NCBI RefSeq assembly: GCF_000511355.1
Contig: NC_023135.1
Span: 2,196,371-2,260,370, forward strand
Direction: 5' to 3'
From: Leisingera methylohalidivorans DSM 14336
GTDB taxonomy: Bacteria; Pseudomonadota; Alphaproteobacteria; Rhodobacterales; Rhodobacteraceae
DNA length: 64,000 nt
The first letter of the stretch is position 1. Each line of letters opens with the position of its first letter. The notes under the pieces were generated by a model that made no database searches, was not told the origin of the DNA, and was given only the letters and a program-made list of their open reading frames with translations. Below are positions 36,639 to 45,722 of the stretch, piece by piece. The position numbers were made by a program, and so were the translations under genes.

Positions 36639-37868
36639 TCAGCGCCGGTAATCCTCGGGCCGGATGCCATAGCGGGCCAGCTTGTCATAAAACGTCTTGC
36701 GCGGCAGCCTCAGGGCTTCGGCGGCCGCAGCCGCGCGCCCGTTGGCCCGGCCCAGCGCCGCAATCAGCAGCGAACGCTCCACCTGCGCCATCTGCTCGGC
36801 CAGCCCCAGCCCCGTGGCTGCCGCAGCTTCCTCGGGCATCCCCAGCACAAACCGCATCGCCGCCGACATAAGGGAGCGCGCATTGCCCGGCCAGTCCTGT
36901 GCCATCAGCGCCGCCAGATGATCCTGGGAAATCTCCGGCGCCGCGATCCCGGCCTGCTCCGCCGCCTGCGCCACGTAATGGCGGAACAGCACCGGAATGT
37001 CGCCGGGACGCTCGGCCAGCGACGGGATCCGCACCCGCATCACATCCAGCCGGTAAAACAGGTCCGGGCTGAACCCGCCTGCCTGTACCTTATCCGCCAG
37101 ACCGGCGCTGGAACCGGCAAGGATGCGCACCCCGCCGCCCTGCTCCAATTGCGCCAGCAGCGCATATTGCGCCGCCTCCGGCAGGCTCTGCACCTCGTCG
37201 AGAAACAGCGAGCCGCCGGCGGCCTCGGTGCACAGCTCCGCCACCGTCTCCGCCGCCAGACCGGCGGCCGGGCGTTTCACAAACGGCCCCTGCCCCGCGG
37301 GCGACATCAGATGGATAACCTCGGCCACCTTGGAAATGCCGCTGCCCGGCGCCCCGGTGACCAGCACCTCGGCCCCGGTCGGCGCCACCGCCCGCACCCG
37401 CCGCCGCATTTCTTCAGCCTGGGGCGAGCTGCCGAACAGCAGCCGCGCGGCCGGATCGCCGGTTTCCAGCTGCCGTTTCAGCCGCCGGTTCTCCAGCACC
37501 AGGGCGCGGGTTTTCAAAGCGCGCTCCAGCACCGGCAGGAAATCGGCGGCGGCGCAGGGTTTTTCAAGAAAATCAAAGGCGCCCCGCGACATTGCCTTCA
37601 CCGCCATCGGAATGTCGCCCTCGCCGGTCAGCAGCACCACCGGCAGCTCGTCATCGGCCCCCCGCGCATAATCCAGCAGATGAAACCCGTCCCGCCCCGG
37701 CATCCGGATGTCCGACACGATGATGCCGTCAAACCCCGGTGCGATGTGATCCTTGGCCGCCACAAAGGACCCGCAGGCGATCACTTCCAGATCGTTCAGC
37801 TCCAGCGTCTGCGCCAGCGCCTCGCGCACCGCCGCATCGTCGTCGACCAGCAGCACCTTGCGGGTCAT
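36639..37868 (-). CDS. dctD: DctD-type response regulator lacking the GAFTGA loop and P-loop lysine
   Basis: Receiver domain with D10/D11, phosphorylation site D53 (GIIVSDIRMPG) and K103. The central domain is that of a sigma-54 activator but is altered. Where the P-loop should read GxxGxGKE it reads GAPGSGIS (172-179), and the segment from PFVKRPAAG to AAGGSLFLDEV is about 25 residues shorter than usual, with no GAFTGA. Walker B (221-226) and the FYRLDV...P.LAERPGDI region remain. The C-terminus has WPGNARSL and a Fis-type helix-turn-helix (AAAAAEALRLPRKTFYDKLA). It overlaps dctB by 4 bases. The 409-residue length agrees with the loss. Confidence 0.9.
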   Translation of the reverse strand: MTRKVLLVDDDAAVREALAQTLELNDLEVIACGSFVAAKDHIAPGFDGIIVSDIRMPGRDGFHLLDYARGADDELPVVLLTGEGDIPMAVKAMSRGAFDFLEKPCAAADFLPVLERALKTRALVLENRRLKRQLETGDPAARLLFGSSPQAEEMRRRVRAVAPTGAEVLVTGAPGSGISKVAEVIHLMSPAGQGPFVKRPAAGLAAETVAELCTEAAGGSLFLDEVQSLPEAAQYALLAQLEQGGGVRILAGSSAGLADKVQAGGFSPDLFYRLDVMRVRIPSLAERPGDIPVLFRHYVAQAAEQAGIAAPEISQDHLAALMAQDWPGNARSLMSAAMRFVLGMPEEAAAATGLGLAEQMAQVERSLLIAALGRANGRAAAAAEALRLPRKTFYDKLARYGIRPEDYRR

Positions 37869-39619
37869 GCGGCATCTTCTTTCTGCTCAGCGCCCCGCCA
37901 AGGCTCCAGCTCGACGGTGAACATTGCGCCGCCGCCGGTGTTGGTGCCGCGGATATTGCCGCCGAAACTCTGCACCAGCCCATAGGAGATCGACAGCCCC
38001 AGCCCCATCCCTTCGGAGCTGCCAACCGCCTTGGTGGAATAAAAGGGATCGAACATCTTCTCCGGCTCCCGGATGCCGGGACCGCTGTCCTGCACCCGCA
38101 CCTGCAGCCGCGGCCCGGTCTCAACCGAGACCGCGATCATCTTCTCCGTCTGCCCCTGCATCGCATCCGCCGCGTTGTTGATCAGATTGACAAACACCTG
38201 CGTCAGCCGCACCTCGCCGCCCCAGGCCAGAACCGGATCCGCATGGCGGCCCCGGTCCCAGCGCAGCGCCACCTGATCCGCCTTCAGCCGCGGCGTGGTC
38301 AGCTCCACCGCGGTATCGATCACCTGCAGCAGATCCACCCGGCCCATCGGCTCGCTCTCGTTGCGGGCAAAGGCGCGCAGGTTCTTGATGATCCGCGCCA
38401 TCCGCGCCGCCATATCGGCGATCCGTCCCAGGTTCTCGCCGGTGCGCTCCGCCTTGCCGCGCTGCAGAAAGGCGGTGCCGTTTTCGGCATACTGCTGGAT
38501 CGCCATCAAGGGCTGGTTCAGCTCATGGCTGATCCCCGCCGACATCTGCCCCAGCGCCGACAGTTTGCCCGCCTGCACCAGATCCTCCTGCGCGCGTTTC
38601 AGCGCCGCCTCGGCCTCCTCGCGCTCCCGCACCTCCCGGCGCAGCCGGTCATTGGCCAGCGACAAGGCCTTGGTGCGCTGTTCCACCCGGCTTTCCAGCA
38701 CCGCATTGGCCTCGGCCAGGGTGCGGCGGCGCTCCATCACGATGAACAGCATGGCGCCGAACGCCAGGCACACCGCCGCCAGCGCCGCCGCCTGCAGCGC
38801 CGCAATGGCCCTGGCCGGCGCCACATCCACCAGGATCTCGCCGGTCATGCCGATCACCGGCAGCTGCACCGACAGGTGCAGCGCCTGCTGCGGCAGATAG
38901 GCACTGCCCCGCAGCGACCAGATCTCATGCCCGGCGTGCAGGCGCTTGCCGGTCACCTGCGGCTTGCCGGCGGCCGGTTCCGCGCCGACCCGCTGCCAGA
39001 ACAGCAGTTCCGAGCGGTTGGCAATGAACACCTCGCCGGTTGCATTGGTAAAAAACACCGCCGGCAGCGAGCCGCGCCAAGTCTGCTCCACATCCGCCAC
39101 ATCGGCCACCACCACCAGAGCGCCGCGCACCCGCCCGTCAGCCCCAAAGGCCGGAGCGGCATAGAAATAAGCCCGCTTGCCGCCCGGCTGCAGCACGCCG
39201 TGGCCGGTGCCCAGGGCCCCCTGCATGGCACGGGTAAAGTAGCCCTGCCGGGCCACGCCGGCCGCCGCCACCCCTTCGGCAGCCGCCAGCACCGTCCCGT
39301 CTGCAGCGGCAAAGAACACATCCAGCGCCGCGGTTTTATCCGCAACCGACCGCAGCAGCTCTGCCGCCTGCGCACGCAGGTCCGGCGCAGACAGATCCCG
39401 CAGGGCCGGGTGTTCCACTGTCAGCACCGCCAATTCCTGATAAACCTGCAACTGGGTGCTGACCCGGTCCGACGCCAGCGCCAGATCCGCCGCACTGCGC
39501 TCGGCCAGGCTGTCCAGCGCCTGGCGGTAGCCGTAAGACCAGACCGCCAGCGCCAGCGCCGCCACCGCCAGCAAAAACCCGGCAGGCAGGCTCCAGCGAA
39601 GATAGTTTTGTGTTTTCAT
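37865..39619 (-). CDS. dctB: C4-dicarboxylate sensor histidine kinase, DctB type
   Basis: Membrane kinase partner of DctD. Two spans at about 9-30 and 271-295 bracket a periplasmic tandem-PAS sensor with the AYFYAAPAFGADGRVRG ligand region. A coiled coil (300-350) leads to the H-box SAGISHELNQPL (H365), then the N-box NLINNAADAM, G1 DSGPGI and G2 GMGLGLSI. The length of 584 residues is typical. It is first in the dctB-dctD operon and divergent from the P450 gene with 59 bp between starts. Confidence 0.94.
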   Translation of the reverse strand: MKTQNYLRWSLPAGFLLAVAALALAVWSYGYRQALDSLAERSAADLALASDRVSTQLQVYQELAVLTVEHPALRDLSAPDLRAQAAELLRSVADKTAALDVFFAAADGTVLAAAEGVAAAGVARQGYFTRAMQGALGTGHGVLQPGGKRAYFYAAPAFGADGRVRGALVVVADVADVEQTWRGSLPAVFFTNATGEVFIANRSELLFWQRVGAEPAAGKPQVTGKRLHAGHEIWSLRGSAYLPQQALHLSVQLPVIGMTGEILVDVAPARAIAALQAAALAAVCLAFGAMLFIVMERRRTLAEANAVLESRVEQRTKALSLANDRLRREVREREEAEAALKRAQEDLVQAGKLSALGQMSAGISHELNQPLMAIQQYAENGTAFLQRGKAERTGENLGRIADMAARMARIIKNLRAFARNESEPMGRVDLLQVIDTAVELTTPRLKADQVALRWDRGRHADPVLAWGGEVRLTQVFVNLINNAADAMQGQTEKMIAVSVETGPRLQVRVQDSGPGIREPEKMFDPFYSTKAVGSSEGMGLGLSISYGLVQSFGGNIRGTNTGGGAMFTVELEPWRGAEQKEDAA

Positions 39620-39678
39620 GGCCGCACGTTATCAGCCGCCCCCTTGCATTGGCCAGCCATGCCGGCAAAATCCGGTAT

Positions 39679-40860
39679 ATGAAAACCTTGACCCAATCCC
39701 CCACCGGCCCCGCCTTTGTGCAGGACCCCTACCTGTTTTATGCCGCCGCCCGGGAGCAGGGCCAGCTGCACCATTGGCAGGATTACGGCATGGCGGCCGC
39801 CTTCGGCCATTCCGCCGTGCATATGCTGCTGCGCGACCGCCGCTTCGGCCGCGAGGTGCCGGAAGAGATGCGCCAGGACGGCCCCGCCCATCTCGCCCCG
39901 TTCCTGACGGCCGAGGCGCATTCGATGCTGGACGCCGAACCGCCCCGCCACACCCGCCTGCGCCGCCTGGTGCTGCGCGCCTTCACCTCGCGCGAGATCG
40001 CGGCGCTGCAGCCGGGCCTTGAGGTTCTGTGCCACCGGTTGATCGATGCCTTCCCCGCGGACCCTTTCGATCTGCTGGACGCCTATTGCACCCAGGTGCC
40101 GGTGATCGCCATCTGCCGCCTGCTGGGGGTGCCCGAAGAGATGGCGCCGCAGCTGCTGGACTGGTCGCACAGGATGGTGGCGATGTATCAGGCATCGCGC
40201 ACCGAACAGACAGAGCACGCCGCGGCAGAGGCCTCGCAACAGTTCACGGAATTCCTGCGCGGCTATATCGGCAAGCGCCGCAACGACCCCCGCGACGACC
40301 TGATCACCCGGCTGATCGCAGCCGAGGAAGAAGGCGACAAACTGTCAACGGATGAGCTGATCGGCACCTGCATCCTGCTGCTGAACGCGGGCCATGAAGC
40401 CACCGTGCATTCGCTGGGCAACGGGGTGAAAACGATGCTGCAGCAGGGCTGGCAGCCGGACTGGCTGGCGCCGGACGGCATTGAAGGGCTGGTCGAGGAA
40501 ATCCTGCGCTTTGATCCGCCGCTGCATATGTTCACCCGCTACGCCTATGAGGAGGCCGAGGTGTTCGGCCATACCTTCCAGCGCGGCGATCAGGTGGCCT
40601 TGCTGCTGGCCGCCGCCAACCGCGACCCATCGGCGCTGGACCGGCCAGAGGTGTTCGACCCGTCACGGCCGCCGAAAGTGAACAAGAGCTTTGGCGGCGG
40701 GCTGCATTTCTGCGTCGGCGCGCCGCTGGCGCGGCTGGAGATGCAGATTGCCCTGCCGATCCTGTTCGGGCGCTGCCCGGATCTGAAACTGGCAGCCGAA
40801 CCGGAATACTCCAATACCTACCATTTCCATGGCCTGACCCGGCTGCTGGTCAGTTCTTAG
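39679..40860 (+). CDS. Cytochrome P450
   Basis: Soluble bacterial heme monooxygenase, 393 residues. The heme cysteine C345 is in FGGGLHFCVGAPLARLE, the ExxR motif in EEILR (E274, R277), and the I-helix reads LLLNAGHEATVHS. There the usual threonine of the (A/G)Gx(D/E)T motif is alanine (A241), followed by T242. No ferredoxin or reductase gene lies next to it, so its electron donor must be elsewhere. ATG at 39679 is chosen because the longer frame has no P450 similarity. The substrate is unknown. Confidence 0.92.
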   Translation: MKTLTQSPTGPAFVQDPYLFYAAAREQGQLHHWQDYGMAAAFGHSAVHMLLRDRRFGREVPEEMRQDGPAHLAPFLTAEAHSMLDAEPPRHTRLRRLVLRAFTSREIAALQPGLEVLCHRLIDAFPADPFDLLDAYCTQVPVIAICRLLGVPEEMAPQLLDWSHRMVAMYQASRTEQTEHAAAEASQQFTEFLRGYIGKRRNDPRDDLITRLIAAEEEGDKLSTDELIGTCILLLNAGHEATVHSLGNGVKTMLQQGWQPDWLAPDGIEGLVEEILRFDPPLHMFTRYAYEEAEVFGHTFQRGDQVALLLAAANRDPSALDRPEVFDPSRPPKVNKSFGGGLHFCVGAPLARLEMQIALPILFGRCPDLKLAAEPEYSNTYHFHGLTRLLVSS

Positions 40861-40878
40861 TCCGGGGGCCTGCCCCGA

Positions 40879-41007
40879 ACGCATGCCTGACACGGGGCTC
40901 TGCCCCAAACGCATGCCTGACATGGGGCTCTGCCCCAAACCCCGGAGTATTTCCCGGCCAGAAAGAAGCGGACCCTCCCGGCTGCGCCTTTCTGGTCTTA
41001 AATACTC
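40879..41007. repeat. Interspersed hairpin element, copy 3 (tandem repeat plus inverted pair)
   Basis: A 30-bp unit is repeated in tandem with one mismatch (40879-40908, 40909-40938); each carries the hairpin GGGGC-TCT-GCCCC. It is followed by CCGGAGTATTT and CCAGAAAG (40942-40965), and by their inverted partners CTTTCTGG and AAATACTC (40988-41007). It lies between the convergent P450 and Lrp-type genes and may end transcription from both sides. Confidence 0.75.
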
Positions 41008-41014
41008 AAACCCC

Positions 41015-41482
41015 TCAGGCCTGCAGCGGCAGCATGGTTGTCGATTTGATCTCCTCCATCGACAACAGCGCGGTCACATTATGCACCCGCACCTCGGCGA
41101 TCAGCGCCTGATAGAAGACATCATAGGCGCGGGCATTCTGCACCCGGACCTTGAGGATATAGTCGATGTCGCCGGCCAGCCGGTGGGCTTCCTGCACCTC
41201 GGGGCGGTCGCGCAGCGCCTGCAAGAATTTCGCCTGCCAGTCCGCCTCATGCTCCGAGGTCCGGATCAGGACAAAGAAACAGGCCTCGAACCCCAGCGCC
41301 TCGGCGTCCAGCAGCACCGTCTGCTGGCCGATCACACCGGCCTCCTTCAGCTTGCGGATCCGATTCCATACCGGGGTCTTCGAGGACCCCACCTGGCGGG
41401 CGATTTCATCCAGCGACTGGCTCGCGTCGCGCTGCAGTTCAGCCAGAATTTTCCGGTCAGTGGCGTCGATCCGCACCGTCAT
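41015..41482 (-). CDS. Lrp/AsnC family transcriptional regulator, divergent from the sulfur operon
   Basis: 155 residues with the N-terminal winged helix (RIDATDRKILAELQRDASQS, then SKTPVWNRIRKL) and C-terminal effector domain (RLAGDIDYILKVRVQNARAY). It is divergent from the siroheme/sulfite reductase operon across 147 bp. Control of that operon, perhaps with cysteine or another sulfur amino acid as ligand, is inferred from position. A GGAA-TAT-TTCC dyad at 41577-41587 in the shared region could be an operator. Confidence 0.9.
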   Translation of the reverse strand: MTVRIDATDRKILAELQRDASQSLDEIARQVGSSKTPVWNRIRKLKEAGVIGQQTVLLDAEALGFEACFFVLIRTSEHEADWQAKFLQALRDRPEVQEAHRLAGDIDYILKVRVQNARAYDVFYQALIAEVRVHNVTALLSMEEIKSTTMLPLQA

Positions 41483-41629
41483 TCCTGTTTTCTCCTATTG
41501 TGAGGACCAATCGGCCCGCTGCCTCATCACGGCAAAACCAGTGTTCTTATTTCCGCAGACATATAGCGCAATACCGGGAATATTTCCTATATCTACCTTC
41601 AAGTCAAACACACTGGAGAGGCCGCCAAG

Positions 41630-42448
41630 ATGCCTGCACACACTACACATGCTGCCAATGCCACCGCTCACACCCGCGGCAGCATGTGCTGCATGGCTGC
41701 GGGCCGGGTTGTCTTTGCAGGCTCCGGCCCCGGCGATGCGGATCTTCTGACCGTCAAAACCCTGCGCGCGCTGCAGAACGCCGATGTCATTCTCCATGAC
41801 CGTCTGGTCAGCGATGAAATCTTGGCGCTGGCCGGCCCGCACGCGGTGCTGGAAAACGTCGGCAAGGAGGGCTTTGGCCCGCAGGTCAGCCAGGACGAGA
41901 TCAACGCGCGGCTGGTGGCCCATGCCAAGGCAGGCCGCAAGGTGCTGCGGCTGAAGGCCGGCGATCCCACCATCTTTGCCCGCCTGGATGAAGAGCTGAC
42001 CGCCTGCGAAGCGGCCGGCATCGCCTATACCATCCTCCCCGGCATCACCGCGGCCTCCGCCGCCGTTGCCGCCATCGGCCAAAGCCTGACCCAGCGCGGC
42101 CGCAACACCTCGGTGCGGTTCCTCACCGGCCACGCGATGACCGGCTTTGCCGATCACGACTGGGCCGCCCTGGCGCGCCCGGGCGAGGTTGCCGCGGTGT
42201 ACATGGGCAAGAAATCCGCCCGCTTCGTGCAGGGCCGGCTGATCATGCACGGGGCGGACCGCGCCACGCCGGTAACGATTATTGAAAACGCCTCCCGCCC
42301 CGGACAGCGGGTGCTGGAAACCAACCTGGACCGCCTGCCCGCCGATCTTGATGCGGCCGGGTTCGACGGCCCTGCCCTCACATTCCTGGGCCTTGCGCCG
42401 CGCCAGGCGGCCGCCGCCCTGAACGACCTCAAAACGGAGCTTGCATAA
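41630..42448 (+). CDS. Uroporphyrinogen-III C-methyltransferase (SUMT)
   Basis: Uses S-adenosylmethionine to make precorrin-2, the precursor of siroheme needed by the sulfite/nitrite reductase two genes downstream. Motifs include VVFAGSGPGDADLLTVKTLR, the LRLKAGDPTIFAR loop, and YTILPGITAASAAVA. It is the methyltransferase alone (272 residues), without the dehydrogenase/ferrochelatase half of E. coli CysG. The first 23 residues, with several His and a Cys pair, are an extension not usual in the family. The stop overlaps the next start (TAATG). Confidence 0.94.
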   Translation: MPAHTTHAANATAHTRGSMCCMAAGRVVFAGSGPGDADLLTVKTLRALQNADVILHDRLVSDEILALAGPHAVLENVGKEGFGPQVSQDEINARLVAHAKAGRKVLRLKAGDPTIFARLDEELTACEAAGIAYTILPGITAASAAVAAIGQSLTQRGRNTSVRFLTGHAMTGFADHDWAALARPGEVAAVYMGKKSARFVQGRLIMHGADRATPVTIIENASRPGQRVLETNLDRLPADLDAAGFDGPALTFLGLAPRQAAAALNDLKTELA

Positions 42449-42756
42449 TGGCCCGCCCTTTTACGCCCAAAGTCATCACCGCCAACGACCTGCTGGAAGG
42501 CGACGTGATCTATTTCACCGCCGGCAACACCTGGACCCGCAACCTGTCCGAGGCTGAGCTGATCACCGATGAGGCAGACGCCCAGCTGCGCCTGCTGGAG
42601 GCGGAGAAGCAGAACATCAGGATTGTCGGCGCCTATCTGGCCGACGCCAAGGCAGGCCCCAACGGCCCCGAGCCGACCCATTTCCGCGAGGACTTCCGCC
42701 GCACCGGCCCCTCGAACTACTTCCACGGCAAGCAGGAGGCCGAAGCCAATGTATAA
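42448..42756 (+). CDS. DUF2849 domain protein
   Basis: A 102-residue conserved protein of unknown function, found next to sulfite/nitrite reductase in alphaproteobacteria. Core: VITANDLLEGDVIYFTAGNT, then WTRNLSEAELITDEADAQ. It overlaps both neighbours (the methyltransferase stop and the reductase start), so it is made in step with them and probably aids the reductase. No catalytic motif is visible. Confidence 0.9.
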   Translation: MARPFTPKVITANDLLEGDVIYFTAGNTWTRNLSEAELITDEADAQLRLLEAEKQNIRIVGAYLADAKAGPNGPEPTHFREDFRRTGPSNYFHGKQEAEANV

Positions 42757-44413
42757 GTACAACGAGTTCGACGAAGCCTTCCTGGCGGAACGCAACGCCC
42801 AGTTCCGCGCCCAGGTCGAGCGCCGCATCGACGGCTCTCTCACCGAGGACGAGTTCAAGCCGCTGCGCCTGATGAACGGCGTCTACCTGCAGCTGCACGC
42901 CTATATGCTGCGGGTCGCGGTGCCCTATGGCACCCTGAATTCCGCCCAGATGCGCACCCTGGCGCTGCTGGCCGAAAAGTGGGACAAGGGCTACGGCCAT
43001 TTCACCACCCGCCAGAACATCCAGTACAACTGGCCGAAACTGCGCGACATTCCGGATATGCTGGACGCGCTGGGTGAGGTTGGCCTGCACGCCATCCAGA
43101 CCTCGGGCAACACCATCCGCAACACCACCGCCGACCATTTCGCCGGCGCCGCCAAGGATGAGCTGACCGATCCCCGCCCCTATGCCGAGCTGATCCGCCA
43201 GTGGTCCACCGACCACCCGGAATTCCAGTTCCTGGGCCGCAAGTTCAAGATCGCCATCACCGGCAGCCCCAACGACCGCGCCGTGACCAAGGCGCATGAC
43301 GTCGGCCTGCGCATGGTCGAGCGCAACGGCGAGACCGGCTTCGAGGTTGTCGTCGGCGGCGGGCTGGGCCGCACCCCGCTGGTCGGCAAGGTGCTGCGCG
43401 AGTTCCTGCCGCAGGCGGATCTGCTGCCCTACCTGGAGGCGATCCTCAGCGTCTACAACGTGCTGGGCCGGCGCGACAACAAATACAAGGCACGCATCAA
43501 GATCACCGTGCAGGAGAACGGCATCGACACCATCCGCGCGATGGTCGAGGAAGCCTTTATGGGCCTGCGCGGCCAGTTCGACGGCACCGACCAGCAGCTG
43601 CTGGCCGAGATCAAGGAGCATTTCGCGGCGCCGGACTTCCGCTCCGGCTCCACCGAAGTGTTCGATGCCGCCTATGCAAACGACCCGGTGTTCCGCGCCT
43701 GGGCCGACACCAACCTGGCCGAGCACCGCGCCGAGGGCCACGCCATCGTTACCATCTCGATCAAGGCGCACGGGGCAACCCCGGGCGACGCCAGCGCCGA
43801 GCAGATGCGGCTGATGGCGGATCTGGGCGAGCAATACGCCTATAACGAGCTGCGCATCAGCCACCAGCAGAACGTGATCCTGCCGCATGTCCACAAGAAC
43901 GACCTGCCCGCGATCCACGCCAAGCTGAAAGAGCACGGCCTGGCCACCGCCAACGTCGGCCTGATCTCGGACATCATCGCCTGCCCCGGCATGGATTACT
44001 GCGCGCTGGCAACCGCCCGCTCGATCCCGGTGGCACAGGAGATCGCAACCCGTTTCGACGAGCTGAAGATGGAGCACGACATCGGCCATCTGCAGATCAA
44101 GATCTCGGGCTGCATCAACGCCTGCGGCCACCACCATGTTGCCCATATCGGCATTCTTGGCCTGGACCGCGCAGGGGTGGAGAACTACCAGATCACCCTG
44201 GGCGGCGACGCCACCGAGACGGCGGCCATCGGCACCCGCACCGGTCCCGGCTTTGCCTATGACGAAATCGTGCCTGCGGTGGAGCGCATCGTCGAGGTCT
44301 ATATGGCCCGGCGCGAGGCGGCTGAGGAAACCTTCCTCGAAACCTACCGCCGGATCGGCATGGAGCCGTTCAAGGCAGCGCTTTATCCCGAGGCTCAGAA
44401 AAAGGTCGCCTGA
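42749..44413 (+). CDS. cysI: Nitrite/sulfite reductase hemoprotein (siroheme, [4Fe-4S])
   Basis: Reduces sulfite to sulfide (or nitrite to ammonia) with six electrons. The 554-residue protein has the duplicated ferredoxin-like half (GHFTTRQNIQYNWPKL) and the two cysteine motifs that bridge siroheme and cluster (ACPGMDYCALA and SGCINACGHHHV). Sulfite as substrate is favoured by the adjacent APS reductase. The ATG at 42749 lies inside the end of the DUF2849 gene (8-base overlap). Confidence 0.94.
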   Translation: MYKYNEFDEAFLAERNAQFRAQVERRIDGSLTEDEFKPLRLMNGVYLQLHAYMLRVAVPYGTLNSAQMRTLALLAEKWDKGYGHFTTRQNIQYNWPKLRDIPDMLDALGEVGLHAIQTSGNTIRNTTADHFAGAAKDELTDPRPYAELIRQWSTDHPEFQFLGRKFKIAITGSPNDRAVTKAHDVGLRMVERNGETGFEVVVGGGLGRTPLVGKVLREFLPQADLLPYLEAILSVYNVLGRRDNKYKARIKITVQENGIDTIRAMVEEAFMGLRGQFDGTDQQLLAEIKEHFAAPDFRSGSTEVFDAAYANDPVFRAWADTNLAEHRAEGHAIVTISIKAHGATPGDASAEQMRLMADLGEQYAYNELRISHQQNVILPHVHKNDLPAIHAKLKEHGLATANVGLISDIIACPGMDYCALATARSIPVAQEIATRFDELKMEHDIGHLQIKISGCINACGHHHVAHIGILGLDRAGVENYQITLGGDATETAAIGTRTGPGFAYDEIVPAVERIVEVYMARREAAEETFLETYRRIGMEPFKAALYPEAQKKVA

Positions 44414-44417
44414 TCTG

Positions 44418-45179
44418 ATGTTCCACACAGCCGGAAACACGCCCGCCGGGGAGCCCGTCAGCCCCCGGGACCGGGAGCTGGCCGCCAAGGCGGAGGCGCT
44501 GAATGCGCGCTTCCGCCACCATTCGGCCACCTCGGTTATGGAGGGCGCATTAAAGGACGCGGGGCATATCGCCCTGGTCTCCTCTTTCGGCGCGGAATCC
44601 GTGGTGCTGCTGCACATGGCTGCGGTCATCGACCCGATGACGCCGGTTGTCTTTGTCGACACCGAACTGCTGTTCACCGAGACGCTGATCTATCAGCAGG
44701 AAGTGAGCGAGCGGCTGGGCCTGCGCAACGTGCGCATCATCCGCGCCGACGACATCGCCGAAAAGGATCCCTACGGGGCCTTGAAATTCAGCGACAAGGA
44801 CGCCTGCTGCACCCTGCGCAAGACGGTGCCGCTGCAAAAGGCGCTGGCGGGCTATGACGGCTGGATCACCGGCCGCAAGCGGTTCCAGTCCGGCACCCGC
44901 GCCGCGCTTGATTTCTTTGAGGTCGAGGACGGCACCGGGCGGCTCAAGATCAACCCGCTGGCCCATTGGGCGCCGGAGGACGTGCGCGCCTATATGGACG
45001 AGAACCGCCTGCCCCGGCATCCGCTGGTGGCCAAGGGCTACCCGTCGATCGGCTGCGCGCCCTGCACCAGCCCGGTGAAGGAAGGCGAAGACCCCCGGGC
45101 CGGCCGCTGGCGCGGCGAAAACAAAGAAGAATGCGGCATCCACGTGGTGGATGGCCAAATGGTACGAACAGGAGCTTAA
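44418..45179 (+). CDS. cysH: Adenylylsulfate (APS) reductase, assimilatory
   Basis: Reduces APS to sulfite before the sulfite reductase step. The 253-residue sequence has the PP-loop-type SSFGAESVVLLH and WITGRKRFQSGTRA. The cysteine pairs C130-C131 (DACCTLRK) and C213-xx-C216 (GCAPC) that hold a [4Fe-4S] cluster mark the APS-using type rather than the E. coli PAPS type. The catalytic cysteine is C239 in the C-terminal EECGIH. It starts 4 bases after the cysI stop. Confidence 0.93.
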   Translation: MFHTAGNTPAGEPVSPRDRELAAKAEALNARFRHHSATSVMEGALKDAGHIALVSSFGAESVVLLHMAAVIDPMTPVVFVDTELLFTETLIYQQEVSERLGLRNVRIIRADDIAEKDPYGALKFSDKDACCTLRKTVPLQKALAGYDGWITGRKRFQSGTRAALDFFEVEDGTGRLKINPLAHWAPEDVRAYMDENRLPRHPLVAKGYPSIGCAPCTSPVKEGEDPRAGRWRGENKEECGIHVVDGQMVRTGA

Positions 45180-45181
45180 CG

Positions 45182-45577
45182 ATGACTGTTATCGTGACGG
45201 ACACGGGCTTTGCCCAGGACGATTGGACCGGCGGTTTTGACGGCAGCAGCGTGCTTGAGCTGCAGTCGGATGCCAGCCTCAATGATGTGGCGCTGGACGG
45301 CGTCGAACTGGTGCGGATCAGCTTTCCCAGCTTTGCCGACGGGCGCGGCTTCACCCTGGCCCGCCAGCTGCGGCTGAAAGGCTATGAGGGCCGCCTGCGC
45401 GCCTTTGGCCATGTGCTGGCCGACCAGTATGCGATGGCCCGCCGCTCGGGTTTTGACGAGGTGGAGATCAGCGACGATCTGGCCGCCCGCCAGCCCGAGA
45501 ACCAGTGGCTGGCCCGCGCCAACTGGCAGGACCACAGCTATCAGGCCCGCCTGCGCGGCAGCACCGCTGCCCGCTAA
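45182..45577 (+). CDS. DUF934 domain protein
   Basis: A 131-residue conserved protein of unknown function that accompanies sulfite reductase in proteobacteria. Core: LDGVELVRISFPSFADGRGF, then LARQLRLKGYEGRLRAFGHV. It starts 2 bases after the cysH stop and probably ends the sulfur-reduction operon proper. A role in delivering electrons or assembling the reductase is only inferred from conserved neighbourhood. Confidence 0.9.
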   Translation: MTVIVTDTGFAQDDWTGGFDGSSVLELQSDASLNDVALDGVELVRISFPSFADGRGFTLARQLRLKGYEGRLRAFGHVLADQYAMARRSGFDEVEISDDLAARQPENQWLARANWQDHSYQARLRGSTAAR

Positions 45578-45722
45578 GCCAGCCCTCCCGCGGCCGGGAA
45601 ACCCTGTACCCGACCGGTTCCGTTGCGTCCTGCGCGGGGCCGGTTTCGCAAAACAGGGGGTTTTCCTGACCTGTATCAAAGACTAATCAGAGGTGCCGGC
45701 TACTCCTCCGGCAGTGCAAGTG

